Positions 19,758 through 27,801 of a stretch of 64,000 bases of DNA are shown piece after piece. Position numbers and translations under genes: made by a program. The notes under the pieces were generated by a model, which worked only from the letters and a program-made list of their open reading frames with translations, was not told the DNA's origin and ran no database searches. Source of the DNA: Corynebacterium sp. HMSC05H05 (GTDB taxonomy: Bacteria > Actinomycetota > Actinomycetes > Mycobacteriales > Mycobacteriaceae); assembly GCF_001807265.1 (NCBI RefSeq), contig NZ_KV788422.1, positions 41,521 through 105,520 of the forward strand, written 5' to 3'. Each line of letters opens with the position of its first letter. Position 1 is the first letter of the stretch.

Positions 19758-21570
19758 ACCCACCCTTGCAATCGCCGCCGCAGCCGCGCTGTCGTTGTCA
19801 CTGGCGTCGTGCTCCACGGAGGCGCAGATCGAGCCGACGGCGGGTGTGACGTCGATTAGCAACGGCTTCGACACCACCAACCCGCCGACCGCAGACGAGC
19901 AACTCGCCGCCCTGTACGAACCCGATGTCGTCACAGCGTCGAGCGACGACGCCGCGGATTGGGACGGCGAGACGATCACCGCCGGTGGCACCTACTGCAT
20001 TACTGGAGACGTTGCAGATATACACGTCGAAGCCCCAGACGAGACGGTCGTTCTCGTGCTCGACAACGCGAAGGTCGCGGGCCGCATCAACATCGATGCG
20101 GGTGCGGCCGCGCTTGTGCTCGAAGGCGATTCCACCATTGCGGCGGCAGGACTGGCCACCGACGAAGGCGCGGTCCATGCCACCGGTGATCTGACCGTCA
20201 CCGGAACCGGGGCCCTTGTAGTCGAGTCCGACGGCGACGGCATCGTGGCCAAAGACGACCTTGTGATCGCGGGCGGTTCGTTGACGGTCAACGTCGGCGA
20301 CGACGCCATGCGCGGCACCGACTCCGTCACCGTGCGCGACGGTGCGTTGCTCAACCTGACCGCGGCCGGCGACGGCATTACCGCCACGAAAGATGACGAC
20401 GAGGCCAAGGGCTGGATCCACATCGACGGCGGTGAGGTGACGATTGACGCGGGCGACGACGCGATCAGCGCCTACAACGACGTCATCCTCACCGGCGGCG
20501 ACCTCGATGTGACCGCAACGGACAAAGGCATCAACGCTGGCCGCTACATCCTGACTTCGGCCGGGCAGGTGCGTGTTGACGCCGCCGACGACGCCGTCCA
20601 CTCCGACGGTGCGCTCCGGCTTACGGGCGGCGACGTCGAAGTCACCGCGCAGGACGATGGTGTGCATGCCGAGGTCGCAGCGGTACTTGACGGGGCGAAG
20701 CTCACAGTGCTGAATTCCGAGGAAGCGCTCGAAGCCGGACTCATCACCATTTCCGACGGCGAGATCGACCTCACCGCCACCGACGACGGCATCAACGCCT
20801 CCGGGTCCACAACCGTCGAGGACGGCCTCGCCGCCAAGGAGTCAGCGGACTCGAGCACGGAATCCCCCGCAGAAGGAGATGTCGGGCCCACCGGCATGGA
20901 GCGAGGCGAGATGCCGGAGCCGCCGAGCGGAATGCAAAGCATGCCGGAGCCGCCGAGCGGCGGCGGGAAGGCGGGCGGTGGCCCCATGGGCGAGAACACC
21001 GGCGAGCAGCTGACGATCACTGGGGGAACGGTGGTGGTCGATGCAGGCGGCGACGGGCTGGATTCCAACGGCGACGCCACCATCTCCGGCGGTGCGGTGA
21101 CAATCTTCGGCCCGACCAACAACGGCAACGGCGCACTCGACACCAACGGAGGGTTGAGCGTCACTGGCGGCGAGCTGTGGGCGGTCGGTTCTTCCGGGAT
21201 GGCCGAGACGCCGAACAGCGCGGACGGTCAGGCGTGGGTGCAAGCGGGTGTCGACGTGCAAGCTGGCGATGACGTGACCGTGACTGATACGGACGGCAAC
21301 ACGATCGCGACGCTGACCGTTGAGAAGGACGCGCAAAACGTCGTCTACTCGTCGCCGTCGATCGATGCAGATGGGACGTACACGGTCAACGGCACTGAGA
21401 CACAAGCCAACACTGCCACCCAGGGCAGCGCGGGTGGGCCTGGCGGCATGGGACGTGAGCAGGGCGGAGCCGGTTTCGACGGGATGCCCAACGGCGCGCC
21501 GGGCGCCCCGCCCGCACGGGGCAACCGGCAGGCGGCGGTGCTGCCCCAAGATCGGCGCGAAACCGCCTAG
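19750..21570 (+). CDS. Beta-helix carbohydrate-binding (DUF4353-like) lipoprotein
   Basis: A 606-residue surface lipoprotein with signal peptide and lipobox LASC (Cys about 19). Most of the chain is built of imperfect 25-35 residue repeats with GG-x-hydrophobic strands ending in DDA or DGI (for example TIDAGDDAISA, VTAQDDGVHAE), typical of a right-handed beta-helix with metal-binding Asp. A low-complexity insert near residues 380-420 contains PEPPSG twice, encoded by a 20-bp direct repeat at 20911-20930 and 20941-20960. The C-terminal 50 residues are Gly/Ala/Pro-rich. AAAGGA precedes the ATG. Homologues are annotated carbohydrate-binding domain-containing and sit beside DUF4956 and VTC genes. 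The four last bases overlap the convergent MarR gene. Confidence 0.88.
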   Translation: MRKPTLAIAAAAALSLSLASCSTEAQIEPTAGVTSISNGFDTTNPPTADEQLAALYEPDVVTASSDDAADWDGETITAGGTYCITGDVADIHVEAPDETVVLVLDNAKVAGRINIDAGAAALVLEGDSTIAAAGLATDEGAVHATGDLTVTGTGALVVESDGDGIVAKDDLVIAGGSLTVNVGDDAMRGTDSVTVRDGALLNLTAAGDGITATKDDDEAKGWIHIDGGEVTIDAGDDAISAYNDVILTGGDLDVTATDKGINAGRYILTSAGQVRVDAADDAVHSDGALRLTGGDVEVTAQDDGVHAEVAAVLDGAKLTVLNSEEALEAGLITISDGEIDLTATDDGINASGSTTVEDGLAAKESADSSTESPAEGDVGPTGMERGEMPEPPSGMQSMPEPPSGGGKAGGGPMGENTGEQLTITGGTVVVDAGGDGLDSNGDATISGGAVTIFGPTNNGNGALDTNGGLSVTGGELWAVGSSGMAETPNSADGQAWVQAGVDVQAGDDVTVTDTDGNTIATLTVEKDAQNVVYSSPSIDADGTYTVNGTETQANTATQGSAGGPGGMGREQGGAGFDGMPNGAPGAPPARGNRQAAVLPQDRRETA

Positions 21571-22094
21571 CGCGGAGGCTGAAGGCCGGGTGGAGGCGGG
21601 GGCGGTCCCCAAGTCCTTCCCGGCGGCGGAGGTGGGGGCCACTGCAGCGGAGCGGGAGGAAACTCCGACGGGGACATCTCCGCTTCAACCCCCGCGATGA
21701 GTTTGCGCAGTATCGTGTCGAGCTCGGTACGTTCGGTATCGCTAAGCGTCGAGAACGGGTCGAACTCGTCGTCTGTGCTCCGCTCCAGCTCGCGAGCAGC
21801 AACCTGGCCGTCTTCGGTAAGCGACACGATGCTCGTGCGGCGGTCTGCCGGGTTCGGTTCCCGGGAAACGAGCCCTTTCGCCTCCATCTTGGTCAGCAGT
21901 TCCGCGAGCGACTGCGACCGGATTCCGAGCACGTACGCGAGTTCTTTTTGCGCGACGGGGTTGTTTAGCGCAAGCAGCTTCAACACGCGTCCTTGGCCGG
22001 AAAACGTGTCGCGCCCCTGCTGCTGGTCGCCCGTGACGCGCATCAGGTGCATGAAGTGCCGCAGGTGCGAGCGCAGTTCGTCAGACGTTGCCAT
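21567..22094 (-). CDS. MarR-family transcriptional regulator with proline-rich tail
   Basis: A 175-residue winged-helix regulator. The recognition helix region is AQKELAYVLGIRSQSLAELLTKMEAKGLVSREPNPADRR, with the Asp-Arg-Arg wing typical of MarR. The last about 30 residues are a run of prolines broken by Trp and Gly (PPPPPPGRTWGPPPPPPG), unusual for the family. I chose ATG 22094 (MATSDELR); an upstream start at 22160 would overlap the preceding gene. It is convergent with the beta-helix lipoprotein operon and may regulate it, though no operator was recognised. Confidence 0.87.
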   Translation of the reverse strand: MATSDELRSHLRHFMHLMRVTGDQQQGRDTFSGQGRVLKLLALNNPVAQKELAYVLGIRSQSLAELLTKMEAKGLVSREPNPADRRTSIVSLTEDGQVAARELERSTDDEFDPFSTLSDTERTELDTILRKLIAGVEAEMSPSEFPPAPLQWPPPPPPGRTWGPPPPPPGLQPPR

Positions 22095-22111
22095 AACGCG
22101 GCCGCGGGCGC

Positions 22112-23350
22112 TTAGAACTTGGAGAAGCGCTTGATCAGCTGGTTTTCCATCTCGGTCCACGCCTCCGCCTTGTCGGTGAACGGCGCGGACGGCACGTAGC
22201 CTGCTGCGCGGGTGGAGCCGAGCATGTACGCCAGGTAGTCCTGCATGCGCGGGTTGGCCAGCAGCAGGGAGTTCAGCGAGTCGTCCTGCGCCCAGTCCGC
22301 GGCGTCCGCGAGCAGCTCGTAGGCCTTGGACATCTGTGCCGTGTCCACCGCGTCGGTGCCCTTGTTGATGTCGGCGGCGATGCCGTTGAAGGAGTACGAG
22401 TTGTCCGGGTGGACCTCCACCTTCAGCTCGCCCGCGTTGGCGGTGTCGATGAGGTCCTGCCAGGTGGACACACCCGCCAGGTCGTGGTCGTCGTGCTCGA
22501 GGATCCAGCGGCCCAGGTGCTTGGTGGAGGGGAAGGTGATGATCTCGCCGTACTTACCCAAAAACACCGGGGCGCCGCGCAGGTAGGTGCGCAGCGTGTA
22601 CACGCTCTGACCCTGGATGGAGATTTTCACCGGGTCGATGCCGGCGCGGCCCCAGGCGGAGGAGTCGTACGGGTCTTCCGCGGCGGCGCGCGCTTCTTCG
22701 TCCGCGCGTGCTTGCTCAGCGGCCGCGGCGCGGGCTTCGGTGGCGGCGGCGATGGCGGTGCCTGCGGCTGCGACGCGTTCGGCGTCGAGCTCTTGCGTAT
22801 CGACGACACGGACAGACTCGTCCAACGACTTGACCACGTTTTCCCAGTTCGCCAGCACTACGCGGCCGACGCCGGACCACTCGGAGAGGCCGTTTTCACC
22901 CGCGTAGTGGTCGGAGCCGCGGTTGACGTTGCCCAGGATGGAGTGGGAGGCGAAGAAAATCTGTGCCTGCTCGGCAGAGGCCACGTCCGCCAGGGAGCGG
23001 GAGATCTGGAACACCCGCGACAGGCGCGAGACATTTTCGTGGCTCGGGCGGCCAGCCAGGAACTCGGGGGCGCCGATGATGTCGAAGTGCTGCTTGTCGT
23101 TCGGCACCACGCGGTCGTCGCCCTGTGCCTGGAACTGCTGCCATTTGGGGTGGTCAGCCAGGTCGTGGGCGTTGGTTGTTTCCAGGTAGGCCAGGAGTTC
23201 CTCGGGCGAGTGGAAGGCCAGCACGGCTTGGTCGTCGCCGAGGAAGGCCTGCCACTCGGTGCCCTTTTCCTTCCAGGTGGGTGCCCACAGGGTGTAGAAG
23301 TCGCCCTCGGTTAAGGAGAGTTTGACGGGGAGAATCGCGCGCGTAGTCAT
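22112..23350 (-). CDS. Conserved hypothetical protein (412 aa), soluble
   Basis: A cytoplasmic protein without signal peptide or membrane segments. Two similar regions can be seen: residues about 10-60 with FYTLWAPTWKEKGTEWQAFLGDDQAVLAFHSPEELLAYL, and residues about 265-320 with YTLRTYLRGAPVFLGKYGEIITFPSTKHLGRWIL followed by LADVSTWQDL-like sequence. This suggests an internal duplication of one sensor-like fold. Between them lies an Ala/Glu-rich probable coiled coil (about 205-240). The start is backed by TAAAGT seven bases upstream. The NlpC/P60 gene ends ten bases before it on the same strand. I do not recognise a function, and corynebacteria generally appear to carry such a gene only as a hypothetical. 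Confidence 0.85.
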   Translation of the reverse strand: MTTRAILPVKLSLTEGDFYTLWAPTWKEKGTEWQAFLGDDQAVLAFHSPEELLAYLETTNAHDLADHPKWQQFQAQGDDRVVPNDKQHFDIIGAPEFLAGRPSHENVSRLSRVFQISRSLADVASAEQAQIFFASHSILGNVNRGSDHYAGENGLSEWSGVGRVVLANWENVVKSLDESVRVVDTQELDAERVAAAGTAIAAATEARAAAAEQARADEEARAAAEDPYDSSAWGRAGIDPVKISIQGQSVYTLRTYLRGAPVFLGKYGEIITFPSTKHLGRWILEHDDHDLAGVSTWQDLIDTANAGELKVEVHPDNSYSFNGIAADINKGTDAVDTAQMSKAYELLADAADWAQDDSLNSLLLANPRMQDYLAYMLGSTRAAGYVPSAPFTDKAEAWTEMENQLIKRFSKF

Positions 23351-23360
23351 GCGGGAAACT

Positions 23361-24455
23361 TTAGCCGGTCGGCCTCCAGAATCCGCGGAAGGTCATGCCC
23401 ACATTCTCTGTGCGCACCGGGTTCATCTGCACGGGGTTGCCCGCCTCGATCATCATCCCGTCTCCCGCGTACATGGCGGCGTGGCCGGACCACAGCACCA
23501 GATCCCCGGGCTGCAGTTCCTGGTAGGAGACTTGCCTGCCCACGGTCTGGTCCGCGGCGACGCGTGGGATTTCCAAACCCGCCTGACTGTACGCCCAGGA
23601 GGTCAGGCCGGAGCAGTCGAAGCCGCCGGGTGCGGCACCGCCCCACACGTACGGTGTGCCGAGCTGGCTTTTCGCGGCGTCGACGGCGGCGGCGCCGACA
23701 GCGGATCCTGTCTCTTGCGACGGAACAGGCTCCGGCGGCGGGGCAGACGCTTGCTTGTGCTCCGGCGGCGGAGGCGGGGCGACAGTGGAGGCTGGTTTCA
23801 CCACCGGTGGCGTCGGCTCTGGGGCTTCCTTCGCGGAGGGCGCAACCAGGGAAGCCAGACGCTGCAGTTCTCCGTGGGCCTTCTCTGCGGCCGGGCCCGC
23901 GCCGGGGATGACGCGGTTCATCGCGGCGGACGTGGCAGAAGTGAGCGTGTCCGCAACCGCTCGCAAATCCTTCTCCAGTGTTTTGAGCACCCGGGTGGCG
24001 TCCTTGATGGCGTCGCCGATGAGCCCGACCACGTACGCGGCGGCGCCGAGCAGGCCCGCAGGCGAAGCGGCGATTGCCGGCGCCGCCACAGCGTTACGGA
24101 TGAGCTCGCCGGCGATAGTGCCCAGCTCGAAGGCCGCAGTGCCGATGAGCATGCCGCCGCGCATCACACCGTCGCTGATGGTTGCGCGGTAGTCCGCCAG
24201 GTCCGCCGCGGCGCCCACACGTGATGCCCCGGACGTATTGGCCACTGCTGCCAGCGGGTCGAAGTCCTTGAAGTCCGGCATGACGAAACCCGGCAGGGTG
24301 GGCAGGTCAAAGGGGAGGAGCTTCACCAGCAGGTTGGCGGTCGCGTGCACATCCAGGCTGACATTGAGCAAGTCGCTGCCCGCCACATCTGATGAGCCGG
24401 CGATGCGGTCCAACAGGTCAATTGCGTTGCCGAAGTCGGTTGTCACGGAGCTCAT
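23361..24455 (-). CDS. NlpC/P60 peptidoglycan hydrolase without Sec signal, WXG-type context
   Basis: A 364-residue protein. The C-terminal 115 residues form an NlpC/P60 endopeptidase with catalytic Cys in GGFDCSGLTSWAY and His in WSGHAAMYAGDG, cleaving peptidoglycan stem peptides. The N-terminal 200 residues are helical and Ala-rich, without a Sec signal peptide, and a Pro-rich linker (about 205-245) joins the two. The ATG overlaps the stop of the small WXG-like gene upstream (24452-24455), so the pair is coupled. A helical N terminus, a WXG-like partner and no signal peptide suggest secretion by a type VII (ESX) route or a cytoplasmic precursor; this is inference. Confidence 0.88.
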   Translation of the reverse strand: MSSVTTDFGNAIDLLDRIAGSSDVAGSDLLNVSLDVHATANLLVKLLPFDLPTLPGFVMPDFKDFDPLAAVANTSGASRVGAAADLADYRATISDGVMRGGMLIGTAAFELGTIAGELIRNAVAAPAIAASPAGLLGAAAYVVGLIGDAIKDATRVLKTLEKDLRAVADTLTSATSAAMNRVIPGAGPAAEKAHGELQRLASLVAPSAKEAPEPTPPVVKPASTVAPPPPPEHKQASAPPPEPVPSQETGSAVGAAAVDAAKSQLGTPYVWGGAAPGGFDCSGLTSWAYSQAGLEIPRVAADQTVGRQVSYQELQPGDLVLWSGHAAMYAGDGMMIEAGNPVQMNPVRTENVGMTFRGFWRPTG

Positions 24456-24739
24456 AGCGTGGCCCCCAACTTTTGGCAGGTGCAGGTGTCCACGGCCGCG
24501 GCGGCATCCACGGCGAGGTCCATCACTTCTGCGATGCGGTGGGCCTCGGCGCGCAGCGCCTCCGCATCTGTGTTCGCTTTGGCGATGGATTCGTTCACCG
24601 CGGCGCTGAATTCGCCGAGGGGCCAGGTGCGGGGAAAGGGGACGTCGTGAAGCAATTGCAATTTGGCTGCGTCGTCGCGCAGCGAATCGGTCATGGCGGA
24701 TACGGCAGCGGAATCAATGTGGAAAACAGTCATGGCCAT
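24452..24739 (-). CDS. Small WXG100-like helical protein (95 aa)
   Basis: A short helical protein. Two predicted helices flank RTWPLGEF near the middle, which resembles the W-x-G turn of ESX substrates. It lacks a signal peptide and ends CTCQKLGATL with a CTC pair. It overlaps the NlpC/P60 start by four bases. Two in-frame starts are possible (ATG at 24739 or 24733); neither has a clear ribosome site. The WXG assignment is tentative because the motif is embedded in a longer turn than usual. Confidence 0.66.
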   Translation of the reverse strand: MAMTVFHIDSAAVSAMTDSLRDDAAKLQLLHDVPFPRTWPLGEFSAAVNESIAKANTDAEALRAEAHRIAEVMDLAVDAAAAVDTCTCQKLGATL

Positions 24740-24773
24740 TGGACGCGGAAAACCCCGCCCCGGTTCCCTCGAC

Positions 24774-24790
24774 GCGAAAAAAATTTTCGC
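24774..24790 (+). promoter_or_regulatory. Inverted repeat upstream of upp
   Basis: GCGAAAA / AAA / TTTTCGC forms a perfect 7-bp inverted repeat 16 bases before the predicted -10 (TAGCAT, 24807-24812) of upp. It covers the likely -35 region and could bind a regulator. No known pyrimidine operator was recognised. Confidence 0.4.
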
Positions 24791-24819
24791 GGCCCGCAGA
24801 GTGAACTAGCATGGCCGGC

Positions 24820-25455
24820 ATGGATATCACGGTTGTCAACCACCCACTCGCCGCGTCCCGCCTGACCATCATGCGCGACAAGCGCTCCAACAACGCAGCC
24901 TTCCGCGCGGCGCTGGCGGACTTGGGCGCGATGCTCATCTACGAAGCGGCGCGCGACCTTGAGGTGGAGGAATTCGACACCGAAACCCCCGTCGCCACCG
25001 CCCGCGGCGCGCGCCTTGCCACCCCGCCGATCATCGTGCCGATCATCCGCGCGGGCCTGGGCATGGTGGACCCGTCGCTGTCCATGATCCCGGACGCGCA
25101 AGTGGGCTTTATCGGCCTTGCCCGCGACGAAGAGACGCACGAGCCGGTGCCGTACCTGGAAGCCCTGCCGCAGGATTTGTCCGGCCAGCCCGTGTTCCTT
25201 GTGGATCCGATGTTGGCCACCGGCGGTTCGCTGATTCACGCCATCGACCTGTTGGTGGAGCGCGGCGCCGACGACATCACCTGTATTTGCATGGTTTCCG
25301 CCCAGCCGGGCGTGGATAAGCTCGAGGCGCACGGTGGCCTGGTGCGCCTGGTCACCGCCACCATCGACCCGGCGCTGAACGAGGACGCCTACATCGTCCC
25401 CGGCCTGGGAGATGCCGGCGATCGCCTGTACGGCCCGCGCAACATCGAGCTTTAA
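24820..25455 (+). CDS. upp: Uracil phosphoribosyltransferase
   Basis: A 211-residue salvage enzyme that makes UMP from uracil and PRPP. It shows the uracil phosphoribosyltransferase motifs [11 protein letters not shown], the PRPP loop [14 protein letters not shown], and the C-terminal uracil-binding [16 protein letters not shown] chose ATG 24820 because TAGCAT lies seven bases upstream, the leaderless spacing common here, and because the family begins close to ITVVNHPL. The upp - XRE regulator - amidohydrolase - lpdA neighbourhood matches other mycolic-acid actinobacteria. Confidence 0.96.
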   Translation: MDITVVNHPLAASRLTIMRDKRSNNAAFRAALADLGAMLIYEAARDLEVEEFDTETPVATARGARLATPPIIVPIIRAGLGMVDPSLSMIPDAQVGFIGLARDEETHEPVPYLEALPQDLSGQPVFLVDPMLATGGSLIHAIDLLVERGADDITCICMVSAQPGVDKLEAHGGLVRLVTATIDPALNEDAYIVPGLGDAGDRLYGPRNIEL

Positions 25456-25474
25456 GCTTGTCGACGCAGCTGCG

Positions 25475-25501
25475 GTAGCGCACCCGCCAATCCCGCGCTA
25501 C
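25475..25501 (+). terminator. Possible hairpin between upp and XRE gene
   Basis: GTAGCGC (25475-25481) and GCGCTAC (25495-25501) form a 7-bp stem with a 13-base loop 19 bases after the upp stop. No U tract follows, so termination is uncertain. Confidence 0.35.
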
Positions 25502-25560
25502 ATTGCGTGGCAGAACTAGTTGACCGTTCAAGGGGAGCGCCGACACACGGGGGAAAGACT

Positions 25561-25980
25561 ATGGGGGAAGTACTGCCGCAATCGCACTGGGCGAGCTACG
25601 CACTGGGATTGGGGGAGCGCGTGCGCGCCATCCGGCTTATGCGGGGCCTGAGCCAAACACGCCTGGCGGAGCTGGCGGGCGTGTCGCGCTCGCTGATCTC
25701 GAATCTGGAGCGCAACGACTACAACTCCAAGGTGGCAGACCCCACCTTAAGCACCTGCTACCGGCTGGCCTCAGCACTGCAGGTGCCGCCGGCGGCGCTT
25801 CTGCCCGGCGCCGCTGAGAACGTCGAGGGCTATTTTCTGGTGTCTGGGGCTTCTGGGGCCTCTGGGGCGGAGGCCCCGGCACCGATCAGGTTCCAGTGGC
25901 CGCGCAGCGCGCAAGACACCGCCCGGTTCCACGACACGTACCTGCGCCGCGGCGCGCCGCAGGGCACGCCCGCGTTCTAG
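25561..25980 (+). CDS. XRE-family transcriptional regulator
   Basis: A 139-residue DNA-binding protein. Residues about 17-75 form a Cro/CI helix-turn-helix (VRAIRLMRGLSQTRLAELAGVSRSLISNLER), followed by a short Gly/Ala-rich stretch encoded by a TCTGGGGC repeat and a basic tail. I chose ATG 25561, preceded by GGGGGAAAG. It follows upp on the same strand at a distance of about 100 bases and is convergent with a lipoprotein gene. The target is unknown. Confidence 0.87.
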   Translation: MGEVLPQSHWASYALGLGERVRAIRLMRGLSQTRLAELAGVSRSLISNLERNDYNSKVADPTLSTCYRLASALQVPPAALLPGAAENVEGYFLVSGASGASGAEAPAPIRFQWPRSAQDTARFHDTYLRRGAPQGTPAF

Positions 25981-25991
25981 TTGCCGGCGCT

Positions 25992-26444
25992 CTAACGGTC
26001 TGCGTCGAGAACGAGGCCGTCTGCGTTGATGTCGACCTCGATGTCGCGCCACTCGATCTCCCAGTAGCCGTCGTCGTCCCACTCGACCTCGGCCTCGCCG
26101 TTGTGGGCGGCGGCCAAGGCGGCCTCAACGTCAGCGTCGTTCACGCCCTCGTCGGCCATTTCCGCACGGGCTTCCTGGGTGTAATCGGTCACCGCCGTGG
26201 GCAGCTCGCCAGCGGCAGCGGGTGTTGCAGGGGCCGGGGTCGCGGCGCCGGCGTCATCGGCGTCGTCAACATCGTCGTCATCCGCGCCGGTGGTCACCGT
26301 GACGGTCTCCGGCTCGACGCTTGCCTCAGCGCTTGCTTCAGCGTTCGTCTCGGGGGCAACCTGCTCGGCGGATTCGCCGCACGCCGTGAGGCTGGCGAGC
26401 GCCAGGGTCGCGGTGGTCAGTGCAACAGTTGTCCTAGAAGTCAT
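25992..26444 (-). CDS. Putative lipoprotein with PepSY-like C-terminal domain
   Basis: A 150-residue exported protein with signal peptide and lipobox LASLTAC (Cys near 22). A long acidic, low-complexity linker (DDDDVDDADDAG and Pro/Ala-rich) leads to a C-terminal domain with AEVEWDDDGYWEIEWRDIEVDINADG, the strand pattern of PepSY-like proteins. The ATG at 26444 is supported by TACGGT seven bases upstream. It lies between a convergent regulator and the divergent amidohydrolase gene. PepSY domains often inhibit peptidases; the role here is not known. Confidence 0.8.
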   Translation of the reverse strand: MTSRTTVALTTATLALASLTACGESAEQVAPETNAEASAEASVEPETVTVTTGADDDDVDDADDAGAATPAPATPAAAGELPTAVTDYTQEARAEMADEGVNDADVEAALAAAHNGEAEVEWDDDGYWEIEWRDIEVDINADGLVLDADR

Positions 26445-26554
26445 GTGAGTCACCGTAACAACACCTTCCGCACCGCTTTGTCTACTTTGGGGGAAGTGCG
26501 CGTACACTCTTGACAACACAACCTGATAGCCGAAGCTGACAAAGGGGAGCGCAC

Positions 26555-27736
26555 GTGGAGAACGCCGGAATCGCCGCTGCGGTGGACCGCTGGTTCACCG
26601 ACAATCAAGAGCGCGTGATTGGCTGGCGCCGCCACATCCACTCCCACCCGGAGCTATCCAACGAAGAGGTCGCCACCACCGACTTTCTCGTGGAGACGCT
26701 GGAAAGCTTCGGGCTGCACCCGGTGCGATTCCCGGGCACTGGCCTGTACGTGGACCTCGGCCCCGCAGAAGGTAAGCGCCTGGCGTTTCGCGCGGACATC
26801 GACGCGCTTCGCGTGCCGGAGCAGACGGGCTTAAGCTTCGCATCCTCCAACCCGGGCGTGTCCCACTCCTGCGGCCACGACATCCACACCACAATCGCCT
26901 TGGGATTGGCCTGCGCGCTGTCCACGGTGGAACTGGAGCACCCGGTCCGTATCATCTTCCAACCAGCCGAGGAAGTCATGGGCGGCGGCGCACTGGACGT
27001 GATCAAGTGGGGCGCCCTCGAAGGCGTCGGGGCCATATACGCCGTGCACACCGAGCCGCACATCAAGGTCGGCGAGATCGGCGTGCGCACCGGGGCGATC
27101 ACTTCGGCTTCCGACGTCATCCGCATCGAAGTCCACGGCCCCGGCGGGCACACCTCGCGCCCGCAGCTGACCGCGGACGTGGTCTACGCCATGGGCGCGC
27201 TGATCACCCAGCTGCCAGGCTTGCTGTCGCGCAGGGTGGACCCGCGCACCGGCACTGTGCTGGTATTCGGCCACGCGGAGGCGGGCGACGCCGCCAACGC
27301 GATTCCGAAACGCGGCCTGTTGGAGGGCACGCTGCGCACCTCGGATATCACTACCTGGCGCCAGAACGAGGACCTGCTCACAGACCTCATCGACCTCATC
27401 GTTGCGCCCACGGGCTGCACCTACCACCTGGACTACATCCGCGGGGTGCCGCCGGTGCTGAACGACGACGCCGCCACCGCGTTGGCAGTCGAGGCCGCCC
27501 GCGCGGTGGACCCGCAGTCGGTGGTGGCGGCCCCGCAGTCCAGCGGCGGCGAGGATTTCTCCTGGTATCTCGAGCACGTGCCGGGCGCGATGATGCGCCT
27601 CGGCGCCTGGAGCGGGCAGGGCGAATACCAGGACCTGCACCAGGGGAATCTGAACGTGGACGAGCGAGCCATCGGGGTTGGCGTGCGGCTGTTCGGCTCC
27701 ATTGTGGAGGAGTACTTCCGCCCGGGCGAAGAATAA
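26555..27736 (+). CDS. amiA: M20-family amidohydrolase/peptidase
   Basis: A 393-residue metal-dependent hydrolase of the M20D group that removes acyl or carbamoyl groups from amino acids or cleaves dipeptides. Metal-binding and catalytic motifs are clear: RRHIHSHPELSNEE, CGHDIHT, FQPAEEVMGGG, the dimerization region GPGGHTSRPQ, and SSGGEDFSWYLEHVPG. I chose GTG 26555 with AAAGGGGAG upstream. The gene precedes lpdA, as the amidohydrolase genes amiA1/amiB1 do near lpdA in mycobacteria; the symbol rests on that context. Confidence 0.9.
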   Translation: MENAGIAAAVDRWFTDNQERVIGWRRHIHSHPELSNEEVATTDFLVETLESFGLHPVRFPGTGLYVDLGPAEGKRLAFRADIDALRVPEQTGLSFASSNPGVSHSCGHDIHTTIALGLACALSTVELEHPVRIIFQPAEEVMGGGALDVIKWGALEGVGAIYAVHTEPHIKVGEIGVRTGAITSASDVIRIEVHGPGGHTSRPQLTADVVYAMGALITQLPGLLSRRVDPRTGTVLVFGHAEAGDAANAIPKRGLLEGTLRTSDITTWRQNEDLLTDLIDLIVAPTGCTYHLDYIRGVPPVLNDDAATALAVEAARAVDPQSVVAAPQSSGGEDFSWYLEHVPGAMMRLGAWSGQGEYQDLHQGNLNVDERAIGVGVRLFGSIVEEYFRPGEE

Positions 27737-27801
27737 AACTTCTCTGGGTAGACTGTCACCCAGTTTTGGTTCCCGTCACCCAACCCATGAGGAGTGCTGT
27801 T

